A DNA stretch of 64,000 nucleotides from Rummeliibacillus stabekisii (GCF_007988965.1 NZ_BJVD01000002.1:248001-312000); one strand, 5' to 3'. Counted from the stretch's first letter, positions 17,739 through 27,337 are shown. Numbers and translations: made by a program. Notes: a model not told the origin generated them from the letters alone.

Positions 17739-18251
17739 TTAATTTGCATTTAATTTGATTTCCTCTAATGCCTCAATAAGTGAAAATGCTTCATTCATTT
17801 CTGTCTCTGTAAATTTCAATTTTCCTTTTACCACATGTACTTTTTGAATCCGTTCTTCTTTCGGAAGTTCATCAAAAAACAATAGCGTAGAAACAAGCTC
17901 CAGAAAGCGGGCACTTTTACTGTTTAGTACCTCTACGACTTCATTTAAATGCTGCTGTTCCTCGCACATATGATTCGAAAAGTTTGTTCCTTTATCAGTC
18001 ACTTGATATGTGTACTGCACATAGGACCCCTTATCTTCCATTTCTTCCGTTAAAAAGCCCATTGTGCATAGCTCTTCTACACGCAATGTAAGCTCCTCCG
18101 AATAGGGGCCATAAATATGAAATTGGTATTTCTCATTGAAAGGAAACTTCATTTTTTTTGCGATATAAACCATCTTCTGCAGCTTTTTTCGCCCCGTAAC
18201 ACTTCCAGCTAAAGATACAAATTGTACGACTTTTGCATGTTCTTCTAGCAC
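17739..18251 (-). CDS. ywgA: YwgA family protein
   Basis: Product of 170 residues, YwgA family (conserved in Bacillales, function unknown). Seen: GRKKLQKMVYIAKKM (20-34), FHIYGPYSEEL and a helical C-terminus; the N-terminal half resembles winged-helix-like regions found in phage- and toxin-associated proteins. Start is GTG after AAGGAG. It lies 21 bp after ywfO and shares its terminator, so they are probably one transcript. Confidence 0.83.
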   Translation of the reverse strand: MLEEHAKVVQFVSLAGSVTGRKKLQKMVYIAKKMKFPFNEKYQFHIYGPYSEELTLRVEELCTMGFLTEEMEDKGSYVQYTYQVTDKGTNFSNHMCEEQQHLNEVVEVLNSKSARFLELVSTLLFFDELPKEERIQKVHVVKGKLKFTETEMNEAFSLIEALEEIKLNAN

Positions 18252-18272
18252 GTTTTTCTCCTTTCGAGAAGC

Positions 18273-19571
18273 TTAACCTCTCAGTACTTTTAATATTTGT
18301 TTTTTTAGCGTTTTTTGAGTACCATCCTGCAACAATACTTCTTCCGGAAAATATAACTTATGATCAGATCTTCGTTTCCCTGAAATAGCTTCAACAATTT
18401 CAGAGCATCTTGATAGTTCACGCGTTTTACCATTAGGCATTAACAACTGGATGGGTACGCGCTCTTCTTCTTCTCCTGGCCGGTAAAAATCGTATGGTAA
18501 ATCTGAGATAGAATCGTGAACTAAATAATATTTAGGGTCAATGCCCGCTTGATAAAATAACTCTTTTAGATCACTTAATTTTTCATATTCATTTGCAGGA
18601 TCAAATTCTATATATTTAAATAACTTTCTATTAATAAAACGGCGGCTTAAATCGCTTAATATCGGATCACTTTCTTGCATCCACATTTGAAAATAAGTAA
18701 GCAAAATATTTTCATCAAGTGCAATATAATCTTCTAGTTCGATATTGTTTTGGAAAAACGCCATAAAATGTGTAGGTTCTTGCTTGAATTGATAGTTTCC
18801 CTGGCTCAAGTCTTTTGCACGATGAAGAATCTTCGTTAAGATTACTTCTGCACTGCGGGAAACTGGGTGGAAATAAACCTGCCAATACATTTGATAGCGA
18901 CTCATAATATAGTCTTCTACCGCATGCATCCCACTTGACTTGATGACGACCTGCTCTTCTTTTGGTCTCATGACACGCAGGATTCGTTCCATATCAAAGT
19001 GACCATAGCTGACACCTGTAAAGTAAGCATCTCGCTGTAGATAATCCATGCGATCCGCATCAATTTGGCTGGAAATCATACTGACAACTTGTTTATTCTC
19101 ATATGTTTTGGCAATAACGTCTGAAACTTTTTGCGGAAATTCAGGTGAAACGCGTGTCAATACATGGTTTACCTCTGTATCTCCTAAAATAATAGCTCGT
19201 GTGAATTCCTCATGGTCTAAATCAAAAACATGTTCAAAGGAATGTGAAAAAGGGCCGTGGCCAAGATCATGCAATAATGCAGCACAAAGAACCACGAGAC
19301 GTTCGCTTTCATCCCACTCTGGCATGTCTATGAAGATATCGTCTACCATTCGGCGGACAATTTCGTATACCCCCAAAGAATGGCTAAAACGACTATGTTC
19401 TGCACCATGAAACACTAAATACGTCGTACCGAGCTGTTTAATCCGTCGTAAACGCTGAAATTCCCTCGTGCCGATCAAATCCCAAATCACTTGATCTCGC
19501 ACATGGATATAGCGATGTACCGGATCTTTAAACACCTTTTCTTCCGCTAATTTTTTTGTCGCATAATCCAA
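18273..19571 (-). CDS. ywfO: HD-domain nucleotide phosphohydrolase YwfO
   Basis: Product of 432 residues of the dGTPase-like HD superfamily. The metal site is visible: HSRFSHSLG (59-67), LLHDLGHGPFSHSFEH with His101-Asp102, and SQIDADRMDYL with the later Asp. It is expected to hydrolyse (d)NTPs or related nucleotides in the cytosol; the exact substrate here is inferred. Start TTG at 19571, placed by AAAGGGAGG seven bases upstream; the frame extends to 19595 without a site. Confidence 0.9.
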   Translation of the reverse strand: MDYATKKLAEEKVFKDPVHRYIHVRDQVIWDLIGTREFQRLRRIKQLGTTYLVFHGAEHSRFSHSLGVYEIVRRMVDDIFIDMPEWDESERLVVLCAALLHDLGHGPFSHSFEHVFDLDHEEFTRAIILGDTEVNHVLTRVSPEFPQKVSDVIAKTYENKQVVSMISSQIDADRMDYLQRDAYFTGVSYGHFDMERILRVMRPKEEQVVIKSSGMHAVEDYIMSRYQMYWQVYFHPVSRSAEVILTKILHRAKDLSQGNYQFKQEPTHFMAFFQNNIELEDYIALDENILLTYFQMWMQESDPILSDLSRRFINRKLFKYIEFDPANEYEKLSDLKELFYQAGIDPKYYLVHDSISDLPYDFYRPGEEEERVPIQLLMPNGKTRELSRCSEIVEAISGKRRSDHKLYFPEEVLLQDGTQKTLKKQILKVLRG

Positions 19572-19632
19572 TTCGGAACCTCCCTTTTTCTCCAAAGTGT
19601 CCTATTATGCACTATATTTCACCATTATATAC

Positions 19633-19658
19633 GAAAAAACCACCTTATTGAAAGGTGG
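19633..19658 (-). terminator. Terminator of the DUF1450 gene
   Basis: 7-bp stem CCACCTT/AAGGTGG (19640-19658) followed by TTTTTT on the minus strand. Confidence 0.85.
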
Positions 19659-19676
19659 AATAGTAATTGTACATAT

Positions 19677-19931
19677 TTATTCTTGATAACTTTCTGGCAG
19701 CTTCTTTTGAGACTTTAATTTAGCTACTACTTTGGGAATCAATTCTTCTTCTGTATGTGCTGCACATGGACGATTATTTACGATTGTGAATGTTTTTCGA
19801 AGACCCGGCCCACAATAAGATTGACATTTGATATCAATCACTGCATCTGGATCTACCGTCTTTAACTTAGGTATTAATGTTTTTAAATTAACGGCTTGAC
19901 ACTCATCGCAAACACGAAATTCGTTTGCCAT
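19677..19931 (-). CDS. DUF1450 family small Cys-rich protein (YuzB-like)
   Basis: Product of 84 residues with Cys8, Cys11, Cys36, Cys40 and Cys56 in the DUF1450 pattern ([13 protein letters not shown]). The spacing suggests a thioredoxin-like ferredoxin fold or metal site, but no cofactor is established. Ribosome site GGTTGGAG. It lies between ywfO and rsfA, transcribed on its own with a terminator. Confidence 0.85.
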   Translation of the reverse strand: MANEFRVCDECQAVNLKTLIPKLKTVDPDAVIDIKCQSYCGPGLRKTFTIVNNRPCAAHTEEELIPKVVAKLKSQKKLPESYQE

Positions 19932-20007
19932 TTTGTCTCCAACCCTTTCTATATCTCAATTTCAAGTTAGTATCATTCTAAAAATGAACTAATTTTCATA
20001 CTTACTA

Positions 20008-20036
20008 TACTGCATTTCCGCTGCAGGCGGACTCTC
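20008..20036. repeat. Fragment of GC-rich intergenic repeat
   Basis: TTTCCGCTGCAGGCGGAC followed by TCTCCCGC matches the end of the same GC-rich element proposed at 17578-17648. It lies in the 270-bp gap before rsfA, which otherwise shows no gene. Confidence 0.35.
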
Positions 20037-20201
20037 CCGCTTTCAAGTCATAACGCTCTTTTAGTTCATATTAATTATAGTGTATCGTATTTTCTATCTC
20101 TCATTCAAGACATTTTCTTTTAAACCTATTAGAAGTTATTGAATAAAAAATAGTAAAACTGTCTACGCTAATCCTATGAAACAAATAGGAGGTTTTAAAC
20201 A

Positions 20202-20846
20202 ATGAAAACGAGACAAGATGCTTGGTTACCAGAAAACGACGAACTATTGGCAGAAGCCGTTTTACGCCACGTAAAAGAAGGGAGCACACAGCTGACGGCC
20301 TTTGAAGAAGCTGGTGATGCACTTAACCGTACGGCTGCAGCTTGTGGCTTCCGCTGGAATGCAGTAGTACGCAAAAACTATGAGAAAGAACTATCTTCAG
20401 CAAAGAAAGAACGCAAGGAAAGAATGCGAGTCTACGGTACTACTGTACGAAGAAGAACAGCTGGTCTCTACTTATTGCCTAACGATAAACATAGTGAAAC
20501 AACAAGGTCCATCCCTCTATCTGCCATGTCAATTGATTTAGTCATTGCGTATCTAATGCGTTTGCAACAGAGCGATTTTCATGATGAAGAGGTGACAAGA
20601 TGGCGCCACCTAGCAAATATTGCAAATGATAAAGCGTCACAATTAGAAAAAGAAGTCTTACGCTTAGAAAAAGAACACCGCAACATGAAAAAAGACTATG
20701 AGCAATTCATGCAAGTAATGAATCGTGCAAGACGCCTTATGACACTTGGGACAGAGGATGAACATATCGCACCTGTCTTTACAATGGAACGCAACGGTAA
20801 TCTTGTGAAAAAAGAAGATGTACCAACCGTTGGAATTGAAGAATAA
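20202..20846 (+). CDS. rsfA: RsfA family prespore transcriptional regulator
   Basis: Product of 214 residues. Residues 1-60 are a Myb/SANT-like helix-turn-helix (TRQDAWLPENDELLAEAVLRH; TAFEEAGDALNRTAAACGFRWN), the RsfA/YlbO family. Residues 130-180 form a charged coiled coil likely to mediate dimerisation. In B. subtilis RsfA modulates the sigma-F regulon in the forespore. Ribosome site AATAGGAGG. I could not fix a sigma-F promoter in the upstream AT-rich stretch. Confidence 0.9.
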   Translation: MKTRQDAWLPENDELLAEAVLRHVKEGSTQLTAFEEAGDALNRTAAACGFRWNAVVRKNYEKELSSAKKERKERMRVYGTTVRRRTAGLYLLPNDKHSETTRSIPLSAMSIDLVIAYLMRLQQSDFHDEEVTRWRHLANIANDKASQLEKEVLRLEKEHRNMKKDYEQFMQVMNRARRLMTLGTEDEHIAPVFTMERNGNLVKKEDVPTVGIEE

Positions 20847-20874
20847 TACCAAGAAATAGTTTAGCTAAAGAAAA

Positions 20875-20926
20875 AACCGAACTATAATGTGACTTTCACT
20901 GTCGCATTTGTTCGGTTATTCTTTTT
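20875..20926 (+). terminator. rsfA terminator
   Basis: 8-bp outer stem AACCGAAC/GTTCGGTT (20875-20882 with 20910-20917), continued inward by ATGTGAC/GTCGCAT, then ATTCTTTTT. Confidence 0.85.
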
Positions 20927-20937
20927 GCTCTGTTTCA

Positions 20938-20967
20938 GACGGCGCATGTTGTAAGAGGCGCGCCGTC
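20938..20967. other. GC-rich hairpin of unknown role
   Basis: Perfect 8-bp stem GACGGCGC/GCGCCGTC with a 14-base loop, 12 bases past the rsfA terminator and without a T run. Possibly an additional barrier between convergent rsfA and lipL. Confidence 0.5.
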
Positions 20968-21061
20968 CTCCACTTCACACTACACTTTATTAAATTTGTT
21001 CTGACCAAGCCTCTTTATGATATCTAGTTTTTAACCTATTTCCCGGGAAATCGACAGTATT

Positions 21062-21898
21062 CTACTCATCTATCGGTAGCATTGATTGATTTCGTTCGAA
21101 AACTCTCTTTAAATAAAATGAATATAATTCAATTTCCTCTTCCTGAAATTGACCGATGGCTAATTGGTCACTTAGTAATGCTAATAGATTTTGCAATTCA
21201 ATGACCGTTTGCTGTACTGTAATCTCTTCGCCTAATAATTCACTGAGTGAAGCCATGACCTTTGGCTTGATGTCAGGGTAATGGAATTTTGTTTGTTCCC
21301 CCCGCAAGCTGACTTGATAAAAATCTTTGATCAATGCAGCTCTCTCTACACCGCTTCCTTCTACGCACAGATAGATTTGCACCGCGATTCCTTGGCGCAT
21401 TCTTCGCTGCGAGATGCCTGCAAATTTCTTTCCATTGATGCTTAAATCATAAGAACCTGGACAATAAGAGCCGACAATTTCATACGCTTCTATTTGGTCA
21501 GCTACTTGTGGAAAGAGCATTTTGATGAGTTCTACCATAATTTCATAGCCTGTATTAATATCAATCCGTTCTTCCTGCTCTGATAGAATTAACGAAATGT
21601 TTAGGACACCAGGATCTAACACAACAGCCAGGCCACCTGAATTCCGTACGATTGGCACGTAGCCTCGACTGCTTAATAAGTCCATGCCCTCTTTTATATG
21701 AGGTAGACGATGGTCTTGAATCCCCAGCACTACCGAATCGTTATGCACCCATGTTCGCACACTAGCAGGAGATTGTCCCTGCCCTACTAACTGGCATAAT
21801 GTATCATCAGCAGCAAAAGATTCTAATGGAGAACGGTCAATACCACTCATAGATTGATCAATAAAACGCCAAACTTTTTGATGTAAATAATCTTTCAT
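21062..21898 (-). CDS. lipL: Octanoyl-[GcvH]:protein N-octanoyltransferase LipL
   Basis: Product of 278 residues of the LplA/LipL/LipM fold. RNSGGLAVV (85-93) binds the acyl chain, and GSYCPGSYDLSINGKKFAGISQRR carries the acyl-thioester Cys146 and Lys158. The Cys in this position is typical of LipL, which moves octanoyl from GcvH to E2 subunits of 2-oxoacid dehydrogenases. Location next to rsfA and hemQ matches ywfL (lipL). Ribosome site AGGAG. Confidence 0.92.
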   Translation of the reverse strand: MKDYLHQKVWRFIDQSMSGIDRSPLESFAADDTLCQLVGQGQSPASVRTWVHNDSVVLGIQDHRLPHIKEGMDLLSSRGYVPIVRNSGGLAVVLDPGVLNISLILSEQEERIDINTGYEIMVELIKMLFPQVADQIEAYEIVGSYCPGSYDLSINGKKFAGISQRRMRQGIAVQIYLCVEGSGVERAALIKDFYQVSLRGEQTKFHYPDIKPKVMASLSELLGEEITVQQTVIELQNLLALLSDQLAIGQFQEEEIELYSFYLKRVFERNQSMLPIDE

Positions 21899-22136
21899 GT
21901 TCTCTTCTCCTGCATGGTTAGTATTATTATTTCATTATCTCACGAATAATACATGAATCAAAGATGTGAAAGAAACTCTCCTCTCACTCTGCGCTAACGA
22001 ATACTGACTCTTGCCTCAAAACGTTCATAAAAGAGTATATCAGTAGCTTGAAGAGCTTTCACTAAGTGAAGTTTCGCTTTATTTCTGTTAAAATGAGGGA
22101 GTATTGATTTTAGAGTTTAAAGGAGTGTTTCTTACA

Positions 22137-22907
22137 ATGATTGAAGCAGCACAAACACTTGACGGCTGGTACGTATTGCATGATTTTCGTGCAATGGACT
22201 GGACATCATGGAAATTAGTTTCGAAAGAAGAACGCAAAGCAGCTGTTGATGAATTTATTCAATATCTTGATAAGCTGAACGAAGCGGACGAAAACAAAAC
22301 AGGCAGCCATGCATTCTACTCGATCGTAGGACAAAAAGCTGATTTCGTAATTATGACATTACGTGAAACAATGGAAGAATTGCAAGAACTTGAAAATGAA
22401 TTTAATAAACTTGCGATTGCTGATTTCACAATCCCTACTTATTCCTATGTTTCAGTAGTGGAGCTTTCCAACTATTTAGCAGGCAAGCCTAAAGATGATG
22501 GTCCTGCTGAAGATCCATATCAAAACCCGCATGTGCGTGCACGCCTATATCCTGAATTGCCTCGTTGGGAACATATCTGTTTCTACCCAATGGACAAACG
22601 CCGCCAAAAAGGCGCTAACTGGTATATGTTAGAAATGGATGAACGTCGTAAATTAATGCACTCCCACGGACTAATCGGCCGCAGCTATGCAGGAAAAGTA
22701 AAGCAAATCATTTCTGGTTCTATTGGTTTCGATGACCACGAATGGGGCGTTACATTATTTGCACATGATGTATTGGAATTCAAAAAATTGATTTATGAAA
22801 TGCGTTTTGATGAAGTGTCAGCACGCTATGCTGATTTCGGTGAATTCTTCGTCGGCAATATTATGGACAACGAAAAATTAGAGAAATTTTTAGCGATTAA
22901 AGATTAA
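22137..22907 (+). CDS. hemQ: Coproheme decarboxylase HemQ
   Basis: Product of 256 residues of the chlorite-dismutase-like family. [10 protein letters not shown] places the conserved Tyr150 and Lys154, and [13 protein letters not shown] the proximal heme His near 177; these serve oxidative decarboxylation of coproheme III to heme b in Gram-positives. An upstream in-frame ATG at 22104 exists, but AAAGGAG sits before the ATG at 22137. A TAAAAT box lies near 22090. It converges with the HAD gene and shares a terminator. Confidence 0.96.
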   Translation: MIEAAQTLDGWYVLHDFRAMDWTSWKLVSKEERKAAVDEFIQYLDKLNEADENKTGSHAFYSIVGQKADFVIMTLRETMEELQELENEFNKLAIADFTIPTYSYVSVVELSNYLAGKPKDDGPAEDPYQNPHVRARLYPELPRWEHICFYPMDKRRQKGANWYMLEMDERRKLMHSHGLIGRSYAGKVKQIISGSIGFDDHEWGVTLFAHDVLEFKKLIYEMRFDEVSARYADFGEFFVGNIMDNEKLEKFLAIKD

Positions 22908-22911
22908 TACG

Positions 22912-22951
22912 AAAAGACCAGCTCTCATATTATGAGATGGCTGGTCTTTTT
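22912..22951. terminator. Bidirectional terminator between hemQ and the HAD gene
   Basis: 11-bp outer stem (22912-22922 with 22940-22950) plus inner TCTCATA/TATGAGA, flanked by A and T runs on both sides. Confidence 0.92.
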
Positions 22952-23715
22952 TAATAGGCAAATCGCTGATCCAATTCTTCAAGCTTTTCTACAATTTGCT
23001 CCTCAATTGGCTGATTCTTTGATATGCATTCATCCGCATATAACGCTAACAGCGGATGATCGCCTACCATGACACTGTGCTTCGCATGCTCAAAAACTGG
23101 AATATCATATTCATCATCACCAAAGGTAATGTATGCCCCTTTCTCAATGCCCAGCTTTTTTAATGCTTTCCACTTTTGAATGCCACATGGTGTGATATCA
23201 AGCATACCTAGTTGGTAATGTGTATGGATAATCACGTTTAATTCATCTAGTTTTTTACGCAGAATCGCCATATTAAATGACGTGACAATCGTAATCTTTA
23301 CAACATGTTCAAGCTTATCTAAGGGTTTATTAACCCCAAGGCCATTAGGATCGATCGTTTCAGCAATCGGGTGGTCAGCTGGACCAGTATATGAATAATC
23401 CCACTCGCCTTCTATGAAATAAGTTACTTTATATTCTTTCATCAATAACCGAATACTCTCTAATGTTTCTTCATCAAATACAACATTCGGCTTTACGTTT
23501 CCATTATGGCAGAGAATGGCCCCATTTCGCCCTATCATTTTGTTGCCGTGAAATCTTTTGGCCAACAATGGTAACATATCGCGAATAGGACGGCTCGAAG
23601 AAAAAATAACCTCATGTCCTTTTTGGACCAAGCATTCTAAACTGTACGTAATTGAATCTGGCACAGGCTGATCTTCAAAACAGATTGTTCCCTCTAAATC
23701 AAAGACAAATTGCAT
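22951..23715 (-). CDS. HAD-superfamily hydrolase (Cof-like)
   Basis: Product of 254 residues. FDLEGT (5-10) supplies nucleophile Asp6, SSSRP is motif II, and FGDDEYDIPVFEHA near residue 200 is motif IV. The second acidic residue of the DxD motif is Glu instead of Asp, which is unusual for a phosphatase. Substrate unknown; Cof-type members dephosphorylate sugar phosphates or flavin and pyridoxal nucleotides. Cap region 80-180 is beta-rich. Ribosome site AAAGAAG. Confidence 0.85.
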   Translation of the reverse strand: MQFVFDLEGTICFEDQPVPDSITYSLECLVQKGHEVIFSSSRPIRDMLPLLAKRFHGNKMIGRNGAILCHNGNVKPNVVFDEETLESIRLLMKEYKVTYFIEGEWDYSYTGPADHPIAETIDPNGLGVNKPLDKLEHVVKITIVTSFNMAILRKKLDELNVIIHTHYQLGMLDITPCGIQKWKALKKLGIEKGAYITFGDDEYDIPVFEHAKHSVMVGDHPLLALYADECISKNQPIEEQIVEKLEELDQRFAY

Positions 23716-23820
23716 GGCTCAACACTTCTTTCTATATAACATTCTCTGGAGGATTTTACCTATCAGTAGCAGGTAAGCCGTTTCTCAACAGGCTTGGAAA
23801 TTAACAGAGAGGCGCAGGAT

Positions 23821-23841
23821 AATAAAGAATAAAGAATAAAG
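23821..23841. repeat. Triple 7-bp direct repeat
   Basis: Three tandem copies of AATAAAG in the gap between the HAD gene and cwlJ. Probably a neutral slippage tract. Small hairpins lie at 23757-23777 and 23774-23794. Confidence 0.5.
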
Positions 23842-23975
23842 AAAAAAAGACTAAAGCAGGTTCCACACACCTAATCTCCCGTTTTACATTATTTCCCCTC
23901 TTCTATTCAAATTATACGTTTATGGTGGTTCTTATTTTATCTTCTACGCATATATAAAGAAGAGGAGGTTATGTT

Positions 23976-24395
23976 ATGCCTGTCATCAAAAGTACATCAA
24001 AAGAACTTGACCTTTTAGCACGACTTATGCGGGCAGAAGCTGAAGGCGAAGGAGAACTAGGAATGTTAATGGTCGGAAACGTGGGCGTCAATCGAGTCCT
24101 TGCAGATTGTTTAGATTTCCGTGATGTGAGAAATCTTCAACAAATGGTTTTTCAGAGTCCGGGTGGCTTTGAAGCTACAACGAAGAGCTACTTTTATCAA
24201 CGTGCAAGAGAGCAAGATCGTCGTTTAGCCCAAAGAACCATTAACGGAGAACGTTTTCACCCAGCAACCCGAGGACTATGGTTCTTTAAGCCAACTGGCG
24301 ACTGCCCTGCGCAATGGTATGGACAATGGAACACCGGGCGATATAAATCGCATTGTTTCTATGCGCCTACAGAAGCTGACTGCCCGCAAGTATAA
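23976..24395 (+). CDS. cwlJ: Spore cortex-lytic cell wall hydrolase CwlJ
   Basis: Product of 139 residues of the Hydrolase_2 (CwlJ/SleB) family. Motifs: LARLMRAEAEGEGELGMLMVGNV region (14-36) with the presumed catalytic Glu, and a C-terminal CFYAPTEADCP. It degrades muramic-lactam cortex during germination and needs GerQ for coat location. No signal peptide, as expected for a mother-cell protein. Ribosome site AGAGGAGG; CATATATA at 23950-23957 could be a sigma-E -10, low confidence. GerQ follows after 20 bp. Confidence 0.95.
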   Translation: MPVIKSTSKELDLLARLMRAEAEGEGELGMLMVGNVGVNRVLADCLDFRDVRNLQQMVFQSPGGFEATTKSYFYQRAREQDRRLAQRTINGERFHPATRGLWFFKPTGDCPAQWYGQWNTGRYKSHCFYAPTEADCPQV

Positions 24396-24415
24396 ATAGA
24401 AGAAGGGAAGATGAA

Positions 24416-24796
24416 ATGGTTCAATATTATTGGACACCGAACTATCAACAACAGACTTACCCAGCAGGCGGTGTGACTATTCCAACAGGCACCGTACAGA
24501 CAACTCCTAGCCAGGGACCAGCAACTGGGGGTCTGCACTTGGGCAGAGAGCAGTCATACATCGAAAATATTATGCGTTTAAACAGAAGTAAGCCGGGAAC
24601 TTTCCACTTTTCATTTGAGCATGCAACAGCTCAAGGACAAAATGTGGTCATTATCAGAGGGGTAATTGAAGCTGCCGGACGAGATCATGTTATTTTACGC
24701 GATATCAAAACAAATCATCGTTTTCTCATGCCGATGATTTACTTTGATTATGCGGAATTCGATGAACCGTTACAGTATTTTGACCAAACTCCTTAA
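24416..24796 (+). CDS. gerQ: Spore coat protein GerQ
   Basis: Product of 126 residues. Gln/Pro/Thr-rich N-terminus (residues 1-45), available for transglutaminase crosslinking, and a conserved C-terminal domain with YIENIMRLNRSKPGTFHFSFE-type start and HRFLMPMIYFDYAEFDE. GerQ anchors CwlJ in the inner coat. Same transcript as cwlJ, ending in a shared bidirectional terminator. Confidence 0.95.
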   Translation: MVQYYWTPNYQQQTYPAGGVTIPTGTVQTTPSQGPATGGLHLGREQSYIENIMRLNRSKPGTFHFSFEHATAQGQNVVIIRGVIEAAGRDHVILRDIKTNHRFLMPMIYFDYAEFDEPLQYFDQTP

Positions 24797-24820
24797 AAAA
24801 TGAACTGATTGAACACACCA

Positions 24821-24856
24821 AAAAATGCCAAGTATTAAACAAACTTGGCATTTTTA
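24821..24856. terminator. Bidirectional terminator gerQ / ywdK
   Basis: Perfect 12-bp stem (24821-24832 with 24844-24855) flanked by A and T runs. Confidence 0.92.
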
Positions 24857-24869
24857 TTATTGACTAATA

Positions 24870-25262
24870 CTATTTACCGAACTTTACTGCAGCAATCATA
24901 ACCAATACCCAAGCAATTAAAAATAAGACGCCTCCGATTGGTGTAATTGCGCCAAGCACTTTAATTTGAGTAACTGCCAGTACATACAGGCTACCAGAGA
25001 ATACAATCGTACCGATCAGCATAATCATGCCTGCACGTGATAGCAAGGGAATGGGACCAAATAAACTTTTACTCATTAAAATCCCTATCAAAATAAGACC
25101 TACTGCATGAAACATTTGGTATTGAACGGCTGTTTCATACACTGTCGCATAGTGGTCTGTCAAAACGTCTTTTAACGCATGAGCGCCAAATGCTCCGAAT
25201 GCTACTGCTAAGAATGCGAGTATAGCACCAATTAAAATATAAAAACTCATTTTATATGACAA
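24870..25262 (-). CDS. ywdK: DUF423 membrane protein YwdK
   Basis: Product of 130 residues with four hydrophobic helices and the DUF423 signature AFGAFGAHALKDVLTDHYATVYETAVQY (around 22-49). Inner-membrane protein of unknown function. Likely last gene of the ung-ywdI-ywdK set; its ribosome site GAAGGG lies right after ywdI. Confidence 0.9.
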   Translation of the reverse strand: MSYKMSFYILIGAILAFLAVAFGAFGAHALKDVLTDHYATVYETAVQYQMFHAVGLILIGILMSKSLFGPIPLLSRAGMIMLIGTIVFSGSLYVLAVTQIKVLGAITPIGGVLFLIAWVLVMIAAVKFGK

Positions 25263-25268
25263 TCCCTT

Positions 25269-25556
25269 CTAAAAATCAAATAGTGAATCACCGTTCGCAT
25301 CTTCTTCTTCCAGCTTATTGACTGTGAGCGATTTAGGAATCGAAGAAACGGATGAATGGGACAAGTCTGATGCAGTCTCCCCTATCATCTTTGGCATAAC
25401 GGTATGAGGTGTCGGTGATTTGTCACTTTGCAGCGCTAGGTCACATAAAGCTCGAATAGCGGACAATTCTTCGCGCATCATAGCTTCACTACTTCTTTGG
25501 CCCGCTTGATGAATATGTTTTTCTAGTTCGCGGATGACCGCATCATAAGAAATCAT
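25269..25556 (-). CDS. ywdI: YwdI family protein
   Basis: Product of 95 residues: helical N-terminus (YDAVIRELEKHIHQAGQ; REELSAIRALCDLAL) and a low-complexity acidic C-terminus ending DSLFDF. YwdI family, function unknown. It lies between ung and ywdK as in B. subtilis. Ribosome site GGAGAGGGG. Confidence 0.85.
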   Translation of the reverse strand: MISYDAVIRELEKHIHQAGQRSSEAMMREELSAIRALCDLALQSDKSPTPHTVMPKMIGETASDLSHSSVSSIPKSLTVNKLEEEDANGDSLFDF

Positions 25557-25634
25557 TGTATACCCCTCTCCTATCCACTACTACTTCTTTTACTATTACT
25601 TTACCATGTTTCGAAGTGGAGATGAAGGGTGTCT

Positions 25635-26318
25635 CTACTCACTATCTGTCAAATTGAAGTCAATCGGCTCTTCGCCCCACGAGAGAAGCTGGTTATTGAT
25701 TTTAGAATACGGGCGGCTACCAAAAAATCCACGGTGTGCACTTAATGGACTTGGATGGGGTGATTTAATAATCGCATGGCGAGAAGTATCAATTAATCTT
25801 TCCTTTTGCTGTGCCGGTTTTCCCCAAAGGACAAACACAATCGGCTCTTGCCGTTCTGACAGTTTTTCTATGACAGTGTCAGTAAACTGTTCCCATCCTT
25901 GATTTTTGTGCGAATGTGCTTCATGCGCTCGAACAGTCAGTACAGTGTTCAATAAGAGTACGCCTTGCTTTGCCCATTTAATCAGTGACCCATCCTTTGG
26001 TATGTCAAATCCAAGATCCTCGTGTAATTCTTTCAGCATATTTTGCAGGCTTGGCGGCTTTCGCACACCATCTTTTACTGAAAAGCTTAAACCTTGTGCT
26101 TGATTCGGACCGTGATAAGGATCCTGCCCCAGCATAACTACCTTCACTTTATGATAGGGTGTATAACGGAACGCATTCCATATATCCTCCATTGGTGGGT
26201 ATACGGTATGTGTGGCATATTCTTCTTTTAAGAAATCGCGCAGCTTTTGATAGTAAGGCTTATCAAACTCTGCGCCGACGATTTCTTGCCAATCGTTTTC
26301 AAAGATTCTTTTTGGCAT
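25635..26318 (-). CDS. ung: Uracil-DNA glycosylase
   Basis: Family 1 enzyme of 227 residues removing uracil from [21 protein letters not shown] (64-81) includes the catalytic Asp66, and [13 protein letters not shown] near residue 190 holds the second catalytic His and the minor-groove loop. Ribosome site AAGGAG; ywdI follows downstream. Confidence 0.98.
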   Translation of the reverse strand: MPKRIFENDWQEIVGAEFDKPYYQKLRDFLKEEYATHTVYPPMEDIWNAFRYTPYHKVKVVMLGQDPYHGPNQAQGLSFSVKDGVRKPPSLQNMLKELHEDLGFDIPKDGSLIKWAKQGVLLLNTVLTVRAHEAHSHKNQGWEQFTDTVIEKLSERQEPIVFVLWGKPAQQKERLIDTSRHAIIKSPHPSPLSAHRGFFGSRPYSKINNQLLSWGEEPIDFNLTDSE

Positions 26319-26322
26319 CGTA

Positions 26323-27060
26323 TCACTCCTTAAATTTTACGGTCACATCATAGCCAACTAAAGCAAACATATCTGCAACAGAGTTTTTGGCATTATTTTT
26401 TGCTCTACTCAACAACCCCTGTGTTTTGGCTTCTTTGATCATTTCCCTTTTCGCTTCAGCCGTTAAACCAAAGGCTTCTTTCATATCTGGTTTGTTACGA
26501 AAAAGACCTTCGCTGGAGAATACTTGCACATTATCAAAATCTACTTCTGGTTCACCAAGAATCTTTGGGGCAGGCAAGGTAATCGTTGCTTCCTTGTTCT
26601 TTTGGTCAAGCTTTACATTTTTTTCTGAAACATCTTCGAAATCCACACCGGCTTTAACCCCACCTGGAACAACTACTAATAACTCTCTCTTTGTACCTGG
26701 CAAATCGATACCGATTTCTTTCCCGAATAACTCATTGTTCTCTTTTTCAATAATAACTTTTGTAAATGCCTCTGCTGTCGTTAATTCATTCAAATTTTGG
26801 ATGCGCTCGACTAAAGAGCCCTTCTGCTCTTGGTAAGTACTTCCTTGTATCATTTTCCAAGCAGCAAAAGGTACAAGCAAAATAACTAATAAAATTAAAA
26901 GGCTGGCCCACATATATTTATTTTTTAATAGAGCCAGTACTACTATATTTCTAAAGCTGCGTCGTCGCATTGAGGTTCCCTCCACCACAGTCGCAGCCTG
27001 TTCATTATCTCGATAATACTTATTAAACAATTGAGTTAACTTTTTGTTGTTTCTTGGCAT
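26323..27060 (-). CDS. DUF4230 membrane-anchored protein
   Basis: Product of 245 residues with a basic cytoplasmic N-terminus, one membrane helix (about 45-68) and an extracytoplasmic domain with alternating strands ([41 protein letters not shown]), as in DUF4230 proteins. Function unknown. Start at 27060 follows AAGGGAGG; the ATG-like start at 27093 has no site. The end lies 4 bp before ung, so it may be co-transcribed with ung-ywdI-ywdK. Confidence 0.8.
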   Translation of the reverse strand: MPRNNKKLTQLFNKYYRDNEQAATVVEGTSMRRRSFRNIVVLALLKNKYMWASLLILLVILLVPFAAWKMIQGSTYQEQKGSLVERIQNLNELTTAEAFTKVIIEKENNELFGKEIGIDLPGTKRELLVVVPGGVKAGVDFEDVSEKNVKLDQKNKEATITLPAPKILGEPEVDFDNVQVFSSEGLFRNKPDMKEAFGLTAEAKREMIKEAKTQGLLSRAKNNAKNSVADMFALVGYDVTVKFKE

Positions 27061-27337
27061 AAACTTCCTCCCTTTATACTCTTTTTCTACCATCTAGCAT
27101 ACTACTATTGTTATTTTAGCGGTTAGTAGACGTTTTGTCGAAATTTAAGAGTTCCTGAAAATCATTTTTAAATGAATCCTTTTAGCAGCTTTTCTGACCC
27201 TTTCATTTCTCTACATTCTGGCTATTTTTACTGGCCAGTTTAACAGCTATAATAGATGGGAAAAGAAATTATTTATGAGGCATTTATTATTGGACAACCT
27301 ACACTATGTCCTATCTTGTTATGAAGGAGTGTTTAAC

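Noticed and set aside
19572-19595. Longer ywfO start at TTG 19595
   Set aside because: The ribosome site GGGAGG would lie inside the coding region; TTG 19571 is correctly spaced.
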